Shown piece by piece: positions 1-6,865 of a stretch of DNA of 64,000 bases (position 1 is its first letter; each line of letters starts with the position of its first letter). The position numbers were made by a program, and so were the translations under genes. The notes below the pieces were generated by a model, which saw only the letters and a program-made list of their open reading frames with translations, ran no database searches and had not been told where the DNA came from. Source of the DNA: Candidatus Aminicenantota bacterium (GTDB lineage Bacteria; Acidobacteriota; Aminicenantia; Aminicenantales; Saccharicenantaceae); NCBI GenBank assembly GCA_014360005.1, contig JACIYI010000002.1:186001-250000 (forward strand), read 5' to 3'.

Positions 1-264
1 CAAGCGGTTTTCTTTTTCCATGTAACTGAGGACTTCTTTTTTATCCCAGATGTGATTGCCGGAGGTCAGGATATCTACCTGGAACAATAGTTCCTTGCCT
101 ATTTCCTCGGTCAGGCCGTTTCCGCCGGCAGCGTTTTCGGCGTTAGCCACCACCAGGTCGGGCTGATACTTTTTCCTCAGTTCCGGCAGAAAGCGGGCCA
201 GGGCCCGGCGCCCGGGCCGGCCGATAAGGTCGCCGATGAACAGAACACCGAATTTATCTGGCAT
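1..264 (-). CDS. ymdB: YmdB-type metallophosphoesterase, 3' part cut by window edge
   Basis: The first 88 codons are present and the rest lies beyond position 1. The protein opens [18 protein letters not shown] and continues with an ANAENAAGG block and a [11 protein letters not shown] block, the metal-binding signature of the TIGR00282/YmdB calcineurin-like phosphoesterases, which hydrolyse 2',3'-cyclic nucleotides in the family members studied. The ATG at 264 overlaps the stop of rny by 11 nt, so the two are translationally coupled. rny-ymdB is a widely conserved pair, and a shared role in RNA turnover or signalling is inferred from that. The catalytic C-terminal half cannot be inspected here. 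Confidence 0.9.
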   Translation of the reverse strand, partial: MPDKFGVLFIGDLIGRPGRRALARFLPELRKKYQPDLVVANAENAAGGNGLTEEIGKELLFQVDILTSGNHIWDKKEVLSYMEKENRL

Positions 265-1819
265 ACTCCACCGCTCTCATCTCTCTGATTACCATCACCT
301 TGATCTGGCCGGGATAGTCCAGCTCATCCTTGATTTTCTGAGCGATATCCCTGGCAATCACCATGGCCCGGTCGTCCGATACCTTCTGGGCATCAACGAT
401 GATCCTGATTTCCCGGCCCGCCTGAAGGGCGAAAGCCTTGGCCACGCCCTCAAAGGAAGTGGCAATCTGCTCCAGCTTTTCCAGGCGCTGGATGTAGGTC
501 TCCAGCAATTCGCGCCTGGCCCCTGGCCTGGCGGCCGAGAGAGTATCAGCGGCCTGAACCAGCACCGCTTCCACCGAGGGGAAGTCAATATCCCGGTGGT
601 GGGAGGCAATGGCCTGAATGACAGCTTCTGTCTCGCCGTACTTTTTGGTCAGCTCGACCGATAGCTCGGTGTGGGTGCCTTCATAATCTTTGTCCACAGC
701 TTTGCCGATGTCGTGTAGTAGCCCGGCCCGCAAAGCCACGTTGACGTCGGCTCCCAGCTCCCTGGCCATCAGAGCCGCCAGCTGGGCCACCTCTTTAGAA
801 TGCTGCAGAACGTTCTGGCCGTAGCTGGTTCGGTATTTGAGTTTTCCCAGGTACTTGACCAGCTCCGGATGCATATGCTGGATGCCCAGTTCGTACAGTG
901 TATTTTCGCCTTCCTGCTTGATCTTCTCTTCCAGTTCGGCCTTGACCTGTTCAACGATTTCTTCGATCCGGGCCGGGTGAATCCGGCCATCAGCCACCAG
1001 TTTTTCGATGGCCATCCTGGCCAGCTCCCTTCGCAGCGGGTCGAAGCTCGACAGGATAACCGCCTCGGGCGTGTCATCAACTATGATGTCCACCCCGGTG
1101 GCCATTTCCAGAGCCCGGATGTTGCGGCCTTCGCGTCCGATAATCCGCCCCTTCATGTCATCTGAAGGCAGGTCCACCACCGAGACCGTAGTTTCCACCA
1201 CGTGCTCGGCTGCCGACCTCTGGATGGCGTTGGAAATGATTTCCCGGGCTAAAGATTTGCTCTTCTCCCGGGTTTCCTCTTCAATACGGCGGATGGCCTG
1301 AGCCGCCTGCAGCTTGGCTTCGTCCTCGATTTTCCTGATCAGGCTGTTTCGGGCCTCTTCTTGAGTTAACCCGGCGATGCGCTCCAGCTCTTCAGTCTGT
1401 TTCTTCAGGACTTCGGTGATTTTCAGCTCCAGGGCTTCGAGCTCTTTCTCCTTGCCAAAGAGCCGCCGTTCTTTGGCCGACAGGTCCCTTTCTTTCCTTT
1501 CCAGGTTCTGATAGCGGCGCTCAAGGGCTTCTTCTTTATGCAGCAGCCTTCTTTCCAGCTCGCTTAGCTTGCGCCTTTTGTCCCTGGTCTGGGCTTCGAA
1601 CTCGGCCTGTCTGGCCGCATCCTTTTCCCGGGCTTCGAACTCGGCCTGCTTCTTGATCTTATCAGCTTCTTCGGCCGCCCTGGCCAGGATTTCTTTGGCC
1701 CGGGCTTCCGCCTGCAGCAGTCCTTTCAGACCGCGATTTCTTTTGAGCAACAGAAAGATTAATACCAGCAGAATTAGAGATAAAACGGGGATACCCGCAA
1801 TCAGTACGGCCTTCATCAT
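254..1819 (-). CDS. rny: Ribonuclease Y
   Basis: Membrane-anchored endoribonuclease that initiates mRNA decay. One N-terminal transmembrane segment (about residues 3-24) is followed by a long charged coiled coil (about 28-190), a KH domain with the RNA-binding [15 protein letters not shown] loop, and an HD domain with the LLHDIGK metal motif. About 521 residues is the usual family length. Start: a TTG at 1822 is possible, but GGAGG at 1824-1828 is better spaced for the ATG codons at 1819 and 1816. The stop overlaps the ymdB start. It lies at the distal end of the thrS-to-zapA gene string, with about 180 nt of non-coding sequence before it that may carry its own promoter. Confidence 0.95.
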   Translation of the reverse strand: MMKAVLIAGIPVLSLILLVLIFLLLKRNRGLKGLLQAEARAKEILARAAEEADKIKKQAEFEAREKDAARQAEFEAQTRDKRRKLSELERRLLHKEEALERRYQNLERKERDLSAKERRLFGKEKELEALELKITEVLKKQTEELERIAGLTQEEARNSLIRKIEDEAKLQAAQAIRRIEEETREKSKSLAREIISNAIQRSAAEHVVETTVSVVDLPSDDMKGRIIGREGRNIRALEMATGVDIIVDDTPEAVILSSFDPLRRELARMAIEKLVADGRIHPARIEEIVEQVKAELEEKIKQEGENTLYELGIQHMHPELVKYLGKLKYRTSYGQNVLQHSKEVAQLAALMARELGADVNVALRAGLLHDIGKAVDKDYEGTHTELSVELTKKYGETEAVIQAIASHHRDIDFPSVEAVLVQAADTLSAARPGARRELLETYIQRLEKLEQIATSFEGVAKAFALQAGREIRIIVDAQKVSDDRAMVIARDIAQKIKDELDYPGQIKVMVIREMRAVEYAR

Positions 1820-1823
1820 CAAA

Positions 1824-1949
1824 CCTCCTCACCGGACCACAGGGTCAAAGGAGACGGGAGAGGTCAGGCCATTACTCTGGAAGGTTCAGAAATTCCAGCC
1901 CCTTAAAGCTGTGACCGAAGCCGGAGCTTCCTGTCAGCGAAGATATTTT
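1824..1949 (-). other. Structured leader between zapA and rny
   Basis: About 125 nt of non-coding sequence upstream of rny on the transcribed strand. It contains two clean small hairpins: GAAGC-TCCG-GCTTC, and CTGGAA paired with TTCCAG across a 10-nt loop. 6S RNA often follows zapA in other bacteria, so a small RNA is conceivable, but I could not build the closed central bubble of 6S RNA from it. It may simply be a structured 5' leader. Confidence 0.25.
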
Positions 1950-1978
1950 TTTATTAGACGCAGTGTCTAATCTATCAA
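1950..1978 (-). promoter_or_regulatory. Possible rny promoter with a palindrome in its spacer
   Basis: Reading the minus strand, TTGATA (1978-1973) is followed after 16-17 nt by a TAATAA/AATAAA stretch, a weak -35/-10 pair. The spacer is almost filled by ATTAGACGCAGTGTCTAAT (plus-strand 1953-1971), two perfect 7-bp arms around a 5-nt centre. A repressor site placed there would block RNA polymerase. No T-tract follows on either strand, so it does not look like a terminator. Confidence 0.35.
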
Positions 1979-2004
1979 AAGAAATAGAAAAAAAGTCTCC
2001 TAAA

Positions 2005-2334
2005 TTAAGGGGTAAGTTTTTCCAGAGTTTCAAAATCGTTTTCATGTTGTCTAACCTGATCCTCGATCTGAGCCAGCTCCGCCTCCAGACGGCTCAGGGC
2101 TTCTCTCAGTTGACCGATTCTGTTTTCTGAAACAAACAGCTCGTCGGCGATGTTCAAGGCGGTCAGCACGGCTATCTTGGCCACGTCTGACGACCTTGAT
2201 TTCAGGGCCACTTCGTGCATTTTCTGATCAACGAAAGAAGTCAACTGGCTGATATATCTCTCGTCTTCTTCTCCTTTGACGCAGATCCTGTATTTATTTC
2301 CAAAAATTTCAATCTCAATTATTTTTTCTTTCAT
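2005..2334 (-). CDS. zapA: Cell division protein ZapA
   Basis: A 109-residue protein of normal ZapA length, which promotes FtsZ protofilament bundling at the division ring. The N-terminal IEIFGNKYRICVKGEEDERYI strand block and the following VDQKMHEV...DVAKIAVLTALNIADEL helix are the family core, and the C-terminal third is a coiled coil that mediates tetramerisation. Its ATG overlaps the stop of the upstream coiled-coil gene by 4 nt (ATGA), so the two are coupled. The gene follows pheT and precedes rny, a common bacterial arrangement. Confidence 0.92.
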   Translation of the reverse strand: MKEKIIEIEIFGNKYRICVKGEEDERYISQLTSFVDQKMHEVALKSRSSDVAKIAVLTALNIADELFVSENRIGQLREALSRLEAELAQIEDQVRQHENDFETLEKLTP

Positions 2335-2591
2335 ACACCCAGCTTGTCCATCTGAGTGATCAGGGCTTCAATTCGGCTCTTGACCTCTTCTTTCTCTTCC
2401 TGCAGCCTTTTCAATTCTTCTTCCAGATTGGCCAGCTTCTTGAGCCTTTCTTCCAGCTCCTTCTTCTCGGCTTTCAGGTGCTTGAGCTCATCCTTGAGCC
2501 GGGCATTATCCTGGGAAAGCCGGGAAAAAAGCTCAACAATCTGGGTTATCTTGCCCTCCAGTATTTTAATCCGCTCCAGCTCGGATGTCAA
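2331..2591 (-). CDS. Small ZapB-like coiled-coil protein
   Basis: 86 residues that are almost entirely heptad-patterned and charged (LEEELKRLQEEKEEVK and similar), with no signal peptide and no globular domain. Size and composition resemble ZapB, the coiled-coil division factor that works with ZapA, and its 4-nt overlap with zapA supports a division role. Coiled coils are easy to mis-assign by similarity, so the name is an inference from position and architecture. It sits 10 nt after pheT and probably shares its transcript. Confidence 0.75.
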   Translation of the reverse strand: MTSELERIKILEGKITQIVELFSRLSQDNARLKDELKHLKAEKKELEERLKKLANLEEELKRLQEEKEEVKSRIEALITQMDKLGV

Positions 2592-2601
2592 TTTGGCCTC
2601 C

Positions 2602-4644
2602 TTATCTCAACTGAACCTTAAGCGAGGCTTTCAGTTGAGCGGTAATTTCCTGCATGGCCCGGTCCACCTCCTCCGTCTGGAGGGTACGGCCGGCCTGCCG
2701 GAAGTAAAAGCGCACCGAATAACTTATTTTACCCGCCGGCACTGCTTTTCCCCGGAAACGGTCGTAAACCTGGTACTTTTCCAGATAAGGCAGGTTTAGC
2801 TTCTGCAGCTGCTGCTGAATCTGCTGGTAGGAAACGTTTTCGTCCACCAGGAAAGACAGGTCGCGGCTGGTTCCGGGGTATCTGGGAACGGGCTGGAAAG
2901 CAAAGGGCCGCGGCTGTTTACGGAGCAGTTCTCCCAGGTCGATTTCAGCGCAGAAGATAGGATGCTCCAGGTCATAGTTTCTGGCCAGGGCTGCGCTCAG
3001 CAGGCCCAGGACCCCGACCGGCTCATTCTTGACCAGGATTTTAAGCGCCTGTTCTGGCTCAAAATAGGGATGAGCCGCGGGCTCGAATAACACCGGCTCA
3101 TAGCCAAGATAATTGAGGACGCTCTCCACCGCCCCTTTGAGCACAAAGAAGTCTGTTTCCTTTTCCGGTTCCTTCCAGGTCCGACCCGACCTGAGGCCGG
3201 TGGTTAGAACACCCAGGCTCAGTTTTTCCCGGTGCACCTCTTCCTGTTCCCAGAAATAGATGTTGCCAACCTCAAAGATATGAACCCCCTCAGCTTCCCG
3301 GTTAAAATTCCAGACAGCATTGTCTACCAGTCCCGGCAGCAGGGAGGTTCGCAGGGCCGAAAGCTTAGTCGAGATAGGATTCTGCAGCCTTATGCTCTGG
3401 CAACCGGTCTGCCATAGCTGTTCTTTTTCGGGGTCAGTAAAGCTGAAATTGATAACTTCATCAAAGCCGTGATGAAACAGGACTTCCTTCAGGCGCCAGA
3501 CCCGGTCTCTATCCCGGTTAGCCGGCAGCTCGAAGGATTTAACCGGAGTAACGGCGCTCGGAATGCGGTCGTAACCATAAAAGCGGGCTACCTCTTCTAC
3601 CAGGTCGGCTTCCCTTTCCAGGTCAACCCGGTAACTGGGAATCTCGGCCGTCCACAGGCCCGGACTTTGCTCCTTCAGTTTTAGGCCGAGGCCGCTCAGG
3701 GTCTTGACCACGAAGTCTGGTTCGATCTCCACTCCAAGCAGCTCGTTGATTTTTTTCAGCCTCAGGGTGACTGTCCGGGGCTTTCTGGGAGCCGGGTAGA
3801 CATCGAGCAGGCCCCGGGAAGCCCTGCCTCCGAAGTCACAGAGCAGAGAAGCAGCCATGATGGCCGCGAGCGGAGCGGCGTTGGGGTCTGCCCCCCGCTC
3901 AAAGCGGTAGGAAGCATCGGTGCTCAGGCCGAGTTTCTTGGCCGTTAACCTGATCGAGACCGGGTTGAAATTGGCGCTTTCGATGAAAACTTCCGTGGTG
4001 GAGTCAGTAATTCCCGATTCTTCCCCACCGATTACCCCGGCAATGGCCACCGGAATGGTTTCGTCGGCGATCACCAGCATTTCCGGGCTGAGCTCGACCT
4101 GGGTTCCTTCCAGGGTGCGGATGGTTTCACCCTTCCTGGCTTTCCTGATTTTAATCCGGGCCCCTCTCAGTTTCTTGAAGTCAAAAGTGTGAATCGGCTG
4201 CCCCAGAGAAAAGCAGACGTAATTGCTGACATCGACTACGTTATTGATGGGCCTGAGGCCGACGGCTTCCAGTCGTTTTCTCAACCAGTCGGGAGAGGGG
4301 CCGACCTTGACTCCGGTCACCACCAGGCCGCAATAACGCGGGCACAGCTGGGGGTCCAGGATGTTGATGTCAACCAGCTCGGAAGTGGGTTTGGCCAGCT
4401 CCCGCAGCGGCCAGTTGCGGCTTTTCAGGCTCAGGCCCAGCAGGGTGGCTATTTCCCGGGCCACTCCCAGGTGACCCAGGGTGTCGGGACGGTTGGCGTA
4501 GGTTTCTATATCGTAGACGGTGTCGTCTTCCAATTGGCCGAAACTCTCCACCATCAGCCCGATCTGGTTCAGGGAAGAAGCCAGTTCCTCAGGGCTGAGG
4601 TTGAGATTCACGTATTCTTTCAACCAGGCGTAGGATATTTTCAT
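2602..4644 (-). CDS. pheT: Phenylalanyl-tRNA synthetase beta chain, short form
   Basis: Non-catalytic beta chain of the alpha2-beta2 enzyme that charges tRNA-Phe. After an N-terminal MKISYAWLKEYVNLNLSPEE block, the sequence runs directly, at about residue 36, into DIETYANRPDTLGHLGVARE, the B1 domain. The OB-fold tRNA-binding (EMAP-like) domain that normally occupies roughly residues 40-150 is missing, which explains 680 residues instead of about 800. The B3/B4 editing region, the B5 domain and the C-terminal anticodon-binding fold (RDLSFLVDENVSYQQI and on) are intact. The ATG overlaps the pheS stop by 4 nt. No frame disruption is visible, so the short form looks native. Confidence 0.95.
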   Translation of the reverse strand: MKISYAWLKEYVNLNLSPEELASSLNQIGLMVESFGQLEDDTVYDIETYANRPDTLGHLGVAREIATLLGLSLKSRNWPLRELAKPTSELVDINILDPQLCPRYCGLVVTGVKVGPSPDWLRKRLEAVGLRPINNVVDVSNYVCFSLGQPIHTFDFKKLRGARIKIRKARKGETIRTLEGTQVELSPEMLVIADETIPVAIAGVIGGEESGITDSTTEVFIESANFNPVSIRLTAKKLGLSTDASYRFERGADPNAAPLAAIMAASLLCDFGGRASRGLLDVYPAPRKPRTVTLRLKKINELLGVEIEPDFVVKTLSGLGLKLKEQSPGLWTAEIPSYRVDLEREADLVEEVARFYGYDRIPSAVTPVKSFELPANRDRDRVWRLKEVLFHHGFDEVINFSFTDPEKEQLWQTGCQSIRLQNPISTKLSALRTSLLPGLVDNAVWNFNREAEGVHIFEVGNIYFWEQEEVHREKLSLGVLTTGLRSGRTWKEPEKETDFFVLKGAVESVLNYLGYEPVLFEPAAHPYFEPEQALKILVKNEPVGVLGLLSAALARNYDLEHPIFCAEIDLGELLRKQPRPFAFQPVPRYPGTSRDLSFLVDENVSYQQIQQQLQKLNLPYLEKYQVYDRFRGKAVPAGKISYSVRFYFRQAGRTLQTEEVDRAMQEITAQLKASLKVQLR

Positions 4645-5675
4645 CTTCGGTTAAACTGCCTTAAAAACCTTAAATCATTTTCATAAAAGTACCTTATTTC
4701 CGGGATCTGGAAGGCGAACATGGCCGTCCGGTCAATCCCCAGGCCAAAGGCCCAGCCGGAGTATATTTCCGGGTCGATATTAACATTTTTGAAAACCTGC
4801 GGGTCAACCAGGCCGGCTCCCAGGATTTCTTTCCAGCCGCTGCCCCCGCACACCCGGCACTCCGGGTCCCGGCCGCTGCAGACAATGCACTCTATATCCA
4901 CCTCGGCTGAGGGTTCGGTGAAGGGGAAAAAGCTCGGCCGGAACCGCAGTTTGATTTTTTCGCCGAACAGAGCCTTGATGAAATATTCCAGGGTTCCTTT
5001 CAGGTGGGCGAAGGTAATTCCCCTGTCCACCACCAGCCCTTCCACCTGGTAGAACATCGGCAGGTGGGTGGGGTCGGGAGTTTCCCGGCGGAAAACCTTA
5101 CCCGGGATAATTATTCTGATGGGTGGTTTCTTTTTTTCCATCACCCTGATCTGGACCGGTGAGGTATGAGTCCTTAGCAGCAACCGGTCATTGATATAAA
5201 GGGTGTCCCAGCTATCCCGGGCCGGGTGATGGGGTGGGAAGTTCAAGGCTTCAAAATTGTAATAATCGGTTTCTATCTCCGGGCCTTCTTCCACCGAAAA
5301 ACCCATGGAGATAAAAATCTTCTCTATTTCCCGCTGAAAGAGGGTAATGGGATGGGGAGAGCCCCAGTACAACTGCTGGCCGGGCAGGGTGGGGTCTTCT
5401 ATCAACCTAACCCGGGCCGGGGCCTGGAATTTTTGTTCCAGCTCGGCCAGGCGGTTCTGGATTTCTGATTTCAATTCGTTGAGTATCCGCCCGGCGGTCT
5501 TTTTTTCTTCCGGGCCCAGGTTTTTGAACTCTTCGAACAGCAGGGTCAGATGGCCTTTTTTTCGGCCCAGAAAAAGCTGACGCAGTTCTTCCACCTCCCG
5601 GGCCTCCTTCACCCTGGACACCAGGTCGGTGAAGAGCTGGCGGTAGTGGCTGATTTTTTCCTGCAGGGTGCTCAT
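4641..5675 (-). CDS. pheS: Phenylalanyl-tRNA synthetase alpha chain
   Basis: Catalytic alpha chain. An N-terminal coiled-coil arm (about 1-85) precedes the class II core. Motif 2 region VFRRETPDPTHLPMFYQVEGL, the FRPSFFPFTEPSAEVDI substrate pocket and motif 3 GLGIDRTAMF are all present. A four-cysteine insert (CIVC...CRVC, within about residues 263-277) looks like a structural zinc site, known from some PheS proteins. 344 residues is normal. It lies 8 nt after rplT and overlaps pheT by 4 nt, giving coupled synthesis of the two chains. Confidence 0.97.
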   Translation of the reverse strand: MSTLQEKISHYRQLFTDLVSRVKEAREVEELRQLFLGRKKGHLTLLFEEFKNLGPEEKKTAGRILNELKSEIQNRLAELEQKFQAPARVRLIEDPTLPGQQLYWGSPHPITLFQREIEKIFISMGFSVEEGPEIETDYYNFEALNFPPHHPARDSWDTLYINDRLLLRTHTSPVQIRVMEKKKPPIRIIIPGKVFRRETPDPTHLPMFYQVEGLVVDRGITFAHLKGTLEYFIKALFGEKIKLRFRPSFFPFTEPSAEVDIECIVCSGRDPECRVCGGSGWKEILGAGLVDPQVFKNVNIDPEIYSGWAFGLGIDRTAMFAFQIPEIRYFYENDLRFLRQFNRR

Positions 5676-5683
5676 GGCCCTGA

Positions 5684-6040
5684 TCAGACCTGGGCCTGCT
5701 TGGCCTTATCCACCAGAAAAGAGAAGGTCTGCGGCGCGGATACAGCTATCTCCGCCAGAATCTTCCGGTCGAGGTCAATGTGCAGGGCTTTTAGGCCCTT
5801 GATGAACCGGCTGTAAGATAGACCGTTGGCCTCGGCCGCGGCCTTGATCCTGATAATCCACAGCTGGCGGAAATCCCTCTTCCTGGCCCGACGGTCGCGG
5901 TAGGCATACTGCAGGCCCTTTTCCACCGTTTCCTTGGCCGTGCGGTAATTGCTCTTCTTGGTTCCCCGGTAACCCTTGGCTAATTTTAATATTTTTTTCC
6001 TTCGGGCTCTCTTCTTAGCACTCCTTTTTACTCTTGGCAT
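5684..6040 (-). CDS. rplT: 50S ribosomal protein L20
   Basis: 118-residue basic protein with the L20 opening [23 protein letters not shown] and the [18 protein letters not shown] core; it is needed for early 50S assembly and binds 23S rRNA. In several bacteria L20 represses the infC-rpmI-rplT operon. Just upstream of the start, a 12-bp palindrome CTTTCTAGAAAG (6051-6062) overlaps the AAGGAG Shine-Dalgarno, a possible but unproven point of translational control. It sits between rpmI and pheS in the standard order. Confidence 0.97.
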   Translation of the reverse strand: MPRVKRSAKKRARRKKILKLAKGYRGTKKSNYRTAKETVEKGLQYAYRDRRARKRDFRQLWIIRIKAAAEANGLSYSRFIKGLKALHIDLDRKILAEIAVSAPQTFSFLVDKAKQAQV

Positions 6041-6092
6041 CTCCAGTCTCCTTTCTAGAAAGTAGTGTCAACAGTCAGCCGGGAGAATCTGC

Positions 6093-6293
6093 CTAAAAAT
6101 CATAGGGTAGCATTTTCTTGACAGTTTTGCGGTCGGCCGGGCTCAGTTCAGCCGGCCTGCCCAGTTGCCTGATTCTTTTGGAAGATTTTTTAGTCAGAAT
6201 GTGGCTCTTGTTGGCTTTTTTGTGCAGCACCTTTTTGCTGGCTGTTATCTTGAACCGCTTTCTGGCTGCTTTGTTGGTTTTTAGTTTTGGCAT
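6093..6293 (-). CDS. rpmI: 50S ribosomal protein L35, start nested inside infC
   Basis: 66 residues opening MPKLKTNKAARKRFKITASKK, the full L35 signature. The start is firm: AGGAGG lies a few bases upstream and the N-terminus matches the family. The first 104 nt lie inside the 3' end of infC in another reading frame, much longer than a normal coupling overlap. L35 conservation suggests its frame is the ancestral one here and that the IF3 tail is read over it. Confidence 0.95.
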   Translation of the reverse strand: MPKLKTNKAARKRFKITASKKVLHKKANKSHILTKKSSKRIRQLGRPAELSPADRKTVKKMLPYDF

Positions 6294-6849
6294 CTTTACC
6301 TCCTGTTTTGGTCGGCACTATCAACACCGTGTGGGCCCAATCGTGGGCTTTGATTTCTCCATCCTGGCGGGCGATATCGGCGACATCGGCCAGAACCCTG
6401 TCCATTATCTGCCGGGCCATCTCGGGATGAGCTCGTTCTCTACCCCGGATCATGATGGTTATCTTAACCTTGTTCCCCTCCTCTATGAATCGCCGCACGT
6501 GTTTCAGTTTGAAATTATAATCGTGAATGCTAATCTTAGGCCGGAATTTAATTTCCTTGATCTGAATCTGCTTTTGATGTTTCTTGGCTTCATGTTCTTT
6601 CTTATGGAGCTCGTAGAGGAATTTGCCGTAATCCATAATCCGGCAAACAGGCGGGTTGGCCTGGGGAGCGATTTCCACCAGGTCCAGCCCCTTGTCCCTG
6701 GCCAGGGCCAGGGCCTGGTGAACAGGCATTATTCCCAGCTGGTTCTTGTCCTCATCAATCACCCTGATCTCCGGAGCTCTGATCATCTCATTAATCCGGT
6801 GTGGTCTTTCCTTGGCTCTTGCCGGACGGTAAGGTTCTCGATGATAAAT
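6190..6849 (-). CDS. infC: Translation initiation factor IF-3, ATT start
   Basis: IF3 checks the initiator codon and keeps 30S subunits free. The nearest ATG (6786) falls inside the conserved block RINEMIRAPEIRVIDED, so translation must begin upstream. In frame, 21 codons earlier, is an ATT at 6849-6847, 6 nt after GGAGG; no ATG, GTG or TTG gives a complete N-terminus. An AUU start is the classical basis of IF3 autocontrol. The N domain, linker and C domain (VKITIMIRGRERAHPE) are complete. An extra Q/S/K-rich tail of about 35 residues is encoded over the start of rpmI. The gene lies 16 nt after thrS; length with the ATT start is 219 residues. Confidence 0.93.
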   Translation of the reverse strand: MYHREPYRPARAKERPHRINEMIRAPEIRVIDEDKNQLGIMPVHQALALARDKGLDLVEIAPQANPPVCRIMDYGKFLYELHKKEHEAKKHQKQIQIKEIKFRPKISIHDYNFKLKHVRRFIEEGNKVKITIMIRGRERAHPEMARQIMDRVLADVADIARQDGEIKAHDWAHTVLIVPTKTGGKDAKTKNQQSSQKAVQDNSQQKGAAQKSQQEPHSD

Positions 6850-6860
6850 AGTTGGCCTCC
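6847..6860 (-). promoter_or_regulatory. Shine-Dalgarno and ATT start codon of infC
   Basis: Minus-strand GGAGG at 6860-6856, a 6-nt spacer CCAACT, then ATT at 6849-6847. This places the rare start codon at ideal distance from a strong ribosome-binding site, in the 16-nt gap between thrS and infC. It decides the infC start, because the downstream ATG would delete a conserved part of the IF3 N domain. Confidence 0.85.
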
Positions 6861-6865
6861 TTTAT

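Noticed and set aside
1824..1949. A confident 6S RNA call after zapA
   Set aside because: Position is suggestive, but I could not form the long closing stem and large central bubble; it is left as a structured leader.
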